Of a stretch of 64,000 bases of DNA, positions 59,905-64,000 are shown in pieces. The DNA comes from Clostridium sp. CAG:768 (GTDB lineage Bacteria > Cyanobacteriota > Vampirovibrionia > Gastranaerophilales > Gastranaerophilaceae): the NCBI GenBank assembly GCA_000437435.1, contig FR899628.1, positions 1 through 64,000 on the forward strand. Direction: 5' to 3'. Made by a program: the position numbers and the translations under genes. How positions within the stretch are numbered: the stretch's first letter is position 1; the number at the start of each line of letters is the position of its first letter. The notes under the pieces were generated by a model, which saw only the letters and a program-made list of their open reading frames with translations, was not told the origin of the DNA and did not search any database.

Positions 59905-60144
59905 TTATAATTCAAATTCCATTGTCTTAACATCCCATTTTTCTTTTAATTCTTTTATTAACTTTTCTGCATTTTTTAAAACTTCTAATAAGACAATGCC
60001 TGAATTCACACAAGTATCTTTTTGCACTGGATGCAATCCAACTCTTGTTTTTATATCACAACCATAAGTTGTAATAATCTTTTGAAATTCAATAGCATCT
60101 TCTAATCGATTTTTTAAAATAACACCAATAATTGTAGTTTTCAT
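59905..60144 (-). CDS. TM1266-like small ACT-type protein
   Basis: 79 residues with a beta-alpha-beta pattern (TIIGVILKNRLEDAIEFQKI, TRVGLHPVQKD, GIVLLEVLKNAEKLIKEL). This resembles the TM1266/iron-only-hydrogenase-associated putative regulators of the NikR C-terminal-like ACT fold. The assignment is by eye. No hydrogenase gene is in the window. GGAG lies 8 nt before the ATG. Confidence 0.6.
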   Translation of the reverse strand: MKTTIIGVILKNRLEDAIEFQKIITTYGCDIKTRVGLHPVQKDTCVNSGIVLLEVLKNAEKLIKELKEKWDVKTMEFEL

Positions 60145-60184
60145 ATACTCATCTCCATATTTAAAACCATAATAAATTTCTATA

Positions 60185-60212
60185 AAAAAAATAACATCCC
60201 CTGAGGGATATT
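60185..60212 (-). terminator. Terminator after the 60245 gene
   Basis: On the minus strand the stem ATCCC/GGGAT with flanking A-T pairs is followed by a T7 run. It separates the small gene ending at 60245 from the TM1266-like gene. Confidence 0.75.
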
Positions 60213-60244
60213 ATCTTTTATTAATTTTGATGAGTATTTATAAT

Positions 60245-60556
60245 TTATTTTTCGAGCTCATCCATAGCTTGAAGCTGTTTTTTCTTGTAGTTATAAATTA
60301 CGGCATCTACAAGAAGCTCATAAGATTTCATATTCTCGATATTCGGGAATTCTTCTTTGAGTTGTTCTCTGACCATTGCTTCCAGCTTACGTTCGTCAGA
60401 ACTTGATTTTAATTCGTCAACTCCGCTAATCATTCTTATATATTCAGGAGATGATTTGTCAATATTGTGATTCATAAAATTTAGCCAGCGTAATTTAGGG
60501 CTAATATGTTTTCCTAAAGATTTTACGACTTTTAAATTTTTTAATCGGTTTAACAT
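60245..60556 (-). CDS. Hypothetical 103-residue protein
   Basis: Unrecognised soluble, charged, mostly helical protein with a basic N-terminus (MLNRLKNLKVVKSLGKHISP) and an acidic/Lys-rich C-terminal helix. I start at ATG 60556, where GGAG lies 8 nt upstream, and not at the in-frame ATG 60574. It has its own terminator. Confidence 0.65.
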   Translation of the reverse strand: MLNRLKNLKVVKSLGKHISPKLRWLNFMNHNIDKSSPEYIRMISGVDELKSSSDERKLEAMVREQLKEEFPNIENMKSYELLVDAVIYNYKKKQLQAMDELEK

Positions 60557-60666
60557 GAAGTTGACTCCTACCATTTATTGTTAATTTTTATATTACCTAC
60601 TTCGTACTATTGTAAAGTATCCTGAAAAAAATAATTTACTTTTTTACAAAGATTGTTTACAATTCT

Positions 60667-62712
60667 TTATAATTTACTGAAATCTGCTAAGTGATTATAT
60701 TTGCCTTTCAACATAGTAAGAAGAGCTAATCTGTTTTCCTTAACATTTTCATCTTTATCCATTACAAGAACATCGTTAAAGAACTTTTCGACAGATGGAT
60801 TAATTTCTTCTAACTGCTTCAAATAAGCGTCATAATCTAAATCTTCACTTACTGTTTCAATCTGATTTAACAACATGCTCTCAGCAGGTTCTTTAAATAA
60901 ATTCTTATTAACAGATTTTTTAGAATCTTCTTTTAAAATTCTCAATACTCTGTTAGCACTTTCTAATACTGCTTCTGAATTCAATTTTGAAACAGCTTCT
61001 ACACGTTTGATATAATCAGTTAAATCAACAAGCGGATTTTTATTAGCAGCACAAGCCTCTAATACATTTTTAGAATATTTTTCAGACAAGAAAATTATTA
61101 ATCTTTGAATAAAGAATTCATAAATTTCATCTGTGACTTTACCTGATACTCTGCTAATACAAGATCCTGCAGCTTTTTTGAATTTATCAGCAATATTTTC
61201 ACCTTCTGTAGATACAGGAAGTAATAATAAAGTTTCAGTAATCAATTTAGTCAAATCAATTTTTAAATCGTTTGCTAAAATAGTTCTGATAACACCTAAA
61301 GCCGCACGGCGAACACCTAGAGGGTCTGAAGATCCGGTAGGTTTTTTACCTTCTGCAAATACTGCACAAATTGTATCTATTTTATCGGCAATACCAACAA
61401 TTTGTCCCTCAGTTGTAACGGCAATTTCACCATCTGCGTTAAGAGGGAAATAATGTTCTTTAATACCTTCACAAACACAATCAGGTTCACCTGATACTCT
61501 TGCATAATCAGCACCGATAAATCCTTGCAATTCAGTAAATTCAAATACTAAGTTTGTTGTCAAATCAGCTTTTGCAAGAAGTGCAGTTCTTTCAACAGTC
61601 GGATTGTTTCCAACCATTAATTTAGATAATTTAACAAGTCTTTGAGCCTTATCATACATAGAGCCCATACCTTTTTGGAATGTAATACCCTTCAAGTCTT
61701 CAACATAATCAGCTAAAGGCTTTTTAGTATCTTCATTAAAGAAAAATACAGCATCGTCTAAACGAGCTTTAATAACTCTTACATTACCTGCTTTAATATT
61801 TTCAAACTCATCTCCAAGATAATTTGTCATAGTGATAAATTTATTAATTAATTTACCATCTTTATACAAAGCGAAATATCTTTGGTGAACAGCCATTACA
61901 GTAACAACAAGTTCTTCCGGTAATCTTAAATAATCAGGATTAAACTCACATACAGCAGGCACAGGATATTCAGTAATAAATGTTACTTCTTCCAATAAAT
62001 CATCTGTATAATAAGGAGTTGCTCCCAATTTTGCAGCTTCTTCTTTAGCTCTGTCAATAATTCTTTGTTTTCTTTCTTCCTGATCAACAATTACGCAACA
62101 GTTACGCATAATTTCTACGTAATCATCAGGGTTATTAATATACACATTTTGTTGAGCAAATCTATGACCACGTGTCACATTAGAGCTTTCTTTATCAATA
62201 ATTTTAATTTTAACTTCTTCTCTATCCAAAATAGATACGACCCATCTTATAGGACGAGAAAATTTTTCATCATTGTCAGCCCATCTCATAAAGTGAGAGC
62301 CTTGCAATTTTAAAACTATTGATGGAACATTTTCTTTTAACAAATCAACAATAGATTTTCCTTTGATTGTAATTTTTGCATGGATATAATCATCTTCAAT
62401 ATACAAATCTTCAGGATTAATACCGTTTTTTCTGCAAAAACCTTCTCCGGCTTTTGTCAAATTTCCATTTTCATCGTATGCAACTTTTTTAATAGGTCCT
62501 TTTACAACTTTAATTTCATCTTTACTTTCTTTTTCAAGACCTGAAACGATTACAGCTAATCTTCTTGGTGTTGCATATACTTTAACATCTTCAAATTCAA
62601 CTTTATTTGAATTCAAGAAGTTTTCAAAACCTGTTTTTAATTGTTGAATTGCTGACGGGATAAATTTATAAGGTAATTCTTCACATCCAACTTCTAATAA
62701 ATATTTACTCAT
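60667..62712 (-). CDS. glyS: Glycyl-tRNA synthetase beta subunit
   Basis: 681 residues of the alpha2-beta2 type GlyRS. KYLLEVGCEELPYKFIPSA opens the protein. ATPRRLAVIVSGL, HFMRWADNDEKFSRPIRWVVSI and KPTGSSDPLGVRRAALGVIR are family blocks, and the C-terminal tRNA-binding region is present. The alpha subunit glyQ, usually adjacent, is not in the window. An AAAGGA site precedes the ATG. Confidence 0.97.
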   Translation of the reverse strand: MSKYLLEVGCEELPYKFIPSAIQQLKTGFENFLNSNKVEFEDVKVYATPRRLAVIVSGLEKESKDEIKVVKGPIKKVAYDENGNLTKAGEGFCRKNGINPEDLYIEDDYIHAKITIKGKSIVDLLKENVPSIVLKLQGSHFMRWADNDEKFSRPIRWVVSILDREEVKIKIIDKESSNVTRGHRFAQQNVYINNPDDYVEIMRNCCVIVDQEERKQRIIDRAKEEAAKLGATPYYTDDLLEEVTFITEYPVPAVCEFNPDYLRLPEELVVTVMAVHQRYFALYKDGKLINKFITMTNYLGDEFENIKAGNVRVIKARLDDAVFFFNEDTKKPLADYVEDLKGITFQKGMGSMYDKAQRLVKLSKLMVGNNPTVERTALLAKADLTTNLVFEFTELQGFIGADYARVSGEPDCVCEGIKEHYFPLNADGEIAVTTEGQIVGIADKIDTICAVFAEGKKPTGSSDPLGVRRAALGVIRTILANDLKIDLTKLITETLLLLPVSTEGENIADKFKKAAGSCISRVSGKVTDEIYEFFIQRLIIFLSEKYSKNVLEACAANKNPLVDLTDYIKRVEAVSKLNSEAVLESANRVLRILKEDSKKSVNKNLFKEPAESMLLNQIETVSEDLDYDAYLKQLEEINPSVEKFFNDVLVMDKDENVKENRLALLTMLKGKYNHLADFSKL

Positions 62713-62853
62713 AATGTTTCCTTTAAATTATATATAATCTTAATACAATTATAGTTTATCAAAACTGAAAGTAAAGCAAACAAAAAACTTTTTTACAGAT
62801 ATAAAAACCTGTTAGCAATTTATGAACATTCTTGAAAATTAACCAATAAAAAA

Positions 62854-62928
62854 TTGCGCTTGGCGCGATTCGAACGCGCGACCTATCCCTTAAAAGGGGA
62901 GTGCTCTACCTGCTGAGCTACAAGCGCA
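62854..62928 (-). tRNA. tRNA-Lys (anticodon TTT)
   Basis: A complete cloverleaf on the minus strand. The 7-bp acceptor is TGCGCTT/AAGCGCA, the D-arm AGCTCAGCAGGTAGAGC, the anticodon loop CTTTTAA with anticodon TTT, and the T-arm GCGCGTTCGAATCGCGC. The discriminator base is A. The anticodon stem appears to have one mismatch at its outer pair. No CCA is encoded. Confidence 0.96.
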
Positions 62929-63000
62929 AATTTATAAATGCTATTCATTTCGTCAGTGATATTATCTTAGCAAGAACAAAATTTAATGTCAACACTTTTA

Positions 63001-63038
63001 TTAAAAAAAAATTACGATCTTAAAAAAGATCGTAATTT
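63001..63038 (-). terminator. Terminator of the XRE-like gene
   Basis: A 13-bp stem (AAATTACGATCTT with AAGATCGTAATTT) has a short A loop and, on the minus strand, a run of eight Ts. It lies 6 nt after the stop codon at 63044. Confidence 0.9.
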
Positions 63039-63043
63039 TCAAG

Positions 63044-63607
63044 CTATTTTAGATGAATATACTTCTTTGCGCAGTCAAACATGGAATTCACGAGAGCTGC
63101 ATTTGAATAAATATTCATGCCATTTGATTCTAATACCTGCTTCATTCGTTTTTCCCACATCGAGTAAATATCATCTTTACTTAAATCTAGAACTTGAGCT
63201 ATCATTGTAAGCTCTTTAAAATCAATCGGGATTGGCAAAGATCCTCGAAGCATGTCAACAATATCTAAACGTTTTTTTCTTGGGAATGCTTTCAAAAAAT
63301 TGACAGTTGTCATGCCTTTTTCTTTCATTACATCTTTAAAAAATTCAACAGAATCATCTATTAAAATAGGTTCCTGAGGAATTTTATATTCTTCGAACTC
63401 TTCAGGCTGAATTTCCATGACTGTTGCAATTCTTTCTAAAGTAGTACCGCGAGTTGAAAATGGAATTGCATCGTCAATTAAATTGTAAACATAAGACAGT
63501 GTCACACCAATCATTTCAGCAAAATCCTTTTTATGTAGAGAGTTTTTTTCTAAGAATTTTGCAACTTTTTCTGAACTTTTTTCTTGAATTATCGGTTTAT
63601 TCTTCAT
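63044..63607 (-). CDS. HTH regulator with two helix-turn-helix-like units
   Basis: 187 residues. The first unit (KVAKFLEKNSLHKKDFAEMIG then TLSYVYNLI, about 14-45) is an XRE-type HTH. A second similar unit lies at about 90-130 (KEKGMTTVNFLKAFPRKKRLDIVDMLRG). No sensor domain is visible. I start at ATG 63607 with a GAGGA site. An in-frame start at 63631 lies upstream. The target is unknown; it is divergent from pth. Confidence 0.75.
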   Translation of the reverse strand: MKNKPIIQEKSSEKVAKFLEKNSLHKKDFAEMIGVTLSYVYNLIDDAIPFSTRGTTLERIATVMEIQPEEFEEYKIPQEPILIDDSVEFFKDVMKEKGMTTVNFLKAFPRKKRLDIVDMLRGSLPIPIDFKELTMIAQVLDLSKDDIYSMWEKRMKQVLESNGMNIYSNAALVNSMFDCAKKYIHLK

Positions 63608-63735
63608 AGTCACATCCTCTTCTTTTAGCATTTTTAAAATAAATGTTTTCTATCTTTTTGTTAAGCGTAAAGATGGTAAATCCCAACGGTAATATTTATT
63701 TACGTTAAAATAATAAATATAAAGGATTATAAAAT

Positions 63736-64000
63736 ATGAAATTAATCGTAGGACTAGGAAATATAGGCGACAAATACTGCTTTACAAGACATAATGCAGG
63801 ATTTATGGTACTTGATAAATGGGCATTAGATAACAATATTTCATTCAGAGAAGAAAAAAAACTCAAATGCTTTATTGCAAAAATGGGAGATAATCTGCTT
63901 ATCAAACCAACAACTTTCATGAATTTGTCAGGTGAAGCAGTAAGAGCTGTTATGGATTATTATAAAATTGATGTAAAAGATATTTTGATTGTCTATGACG
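63736..64000 (+). CDS. pth: Peptidyl-tRNA hydrolase, N-terminal part (runs off the window)
   Basis: The frame opens at ATG 63736 after AAAGGA and is still open at the window end (88 codons). MKLIVGLGNIGDKYCFTRHNAGF has the catalytic His (about residue 19) in TRHNAGF and the family GLGN start. KPTTFMNLSGEAVRA is the next conserved block. Pth frees tRNA from peptidyl-tRNA released by stalled ribosomes. Confidence 0.95.
   Translation, partial: MKLIVGLGNIGDKYCFTRHNAGFMVLDKWALDNNISFREEKKLKCFIAKMGDNLLIKPTTFMNLSGEAVRAVMDYYKIDVKDILIVYD

Noticed and set aside
1..64000. CRISPR arrays, insertion sequences, prophage or integrative-element boundaries
   Set aside because: No regularly spaced repeats, transposase or integrase genes, or attachment-type repeats flanking the single tRNA were seen.

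Overview
The window is a low-GC (roughly 30% by eye), gene-dense chromosomal segment with about 62 protein-coding genes, one tRNA and no rRNA, insertion sequence, integrase or CRISPR array that I can see. The most likely source is a gut-type Vampirovibrionia/Melainabacteria lineage (Gastranaerophilales), non-photosynthetic relatives of Cyanobacteria. This is an inference from four things: prepilin-like proteins with the FTLAEVLITLGIIGV start, the order of the housekeeping genes, many lineage-type hypothetical proteins, and the AT-rich code usage. No marker search could be run.

Layout. 1-5.4 kb: end of pnp, a large hypothetical, a PfkB sugar kinase and a hexapeptide acetyltransferase. 5.5-8.4 kb: an electron-transfer operon (NfnA/SudB-like flavoprotein, a 60-residue Cys protein, EtfB, EtfA). 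8.4-16.1 kb: a prepilin-like gene, purA, a two-domain M16 peptidase, gap, and a second prepilin-like gene. 16.1-21.4 kb: radA; a BlaI-type regulator with two following genes, one encoding a serpin-like secreted protein; a secreted envelope protein; and two paralogous RWYD-repeat proteins. 21.4-24 kb: surface-polysaccharide genes (acyltransferase, an SGNH hydrolase broken by a frameshift, a GT-D glycosyltransferase). 24.1-29.4 kb: a TIGR03960-type radical SAM protein, RNase G/E and two small membrane proteins. 29.4-37.7 kb: LysM protein, ketopantoate reductase, HD-GYP protein, an XRE regulator divergent from a prepilin-like gene, AGCS symporter, family 4 UDG and lineage hypotheticals. 37.8-44.5 kb: Rel/Spo, a hybrid-like histidine kinase, a CheY-like regulator and a degenerate PilB-like ATPase. 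44.5-49.4 kb: MlaE permease, ilvE, HtrA-like protease and a GT2. 49.3-56.5 kb: murF-mraY-murD-ftsW-murG-folC. 56.5-64 kb: rplU-rpmA with a long leader, a third tract-bearing prepilin gene, a 5'-nucleotidase-like protein, a TM1266-like protein, glyS, tRNA-Lys, an XRE-like regulator and the start of pth.

The strongest unusual signal is a set of three prepilin-like genes. Each carries a pure 10-bp C/G homopolymer 27-28 nt after a well-placed start codon and before the prepilin motif. In all three the reading frame is broken at length 10 and would be restored at length 11. In an AT-rich genome this looks like slipped-strand phase variation of surface pseudopilins, although an assembly or base-calling error at homopolymers must be excluded.

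Other signals are: a recurrent promoter layout with the -10 box ending exactly 6 nt before the ATG, which predicts leaderless mRNAs for at least six genes; a set of proteins without Sec signals that share an Ile/Asn/Ser-rich N-terminus, often followed by an F-x-G step; an EtfB with a CxxCxxC tail beside a small four-Cys protein; and a divergent PilB paralogue downstream of a response regulator.

Functionally the segment combines housekeeping (RNA turnover, translation, peptidoglycan precursor synthesis, purine and stringent-response enzymes) with a surface programme (pseudopilins, polysaccharide modification, secreted or exported proteins). HK/RR, HD-GYP, BlaI and XRE proteins are possible controllers.
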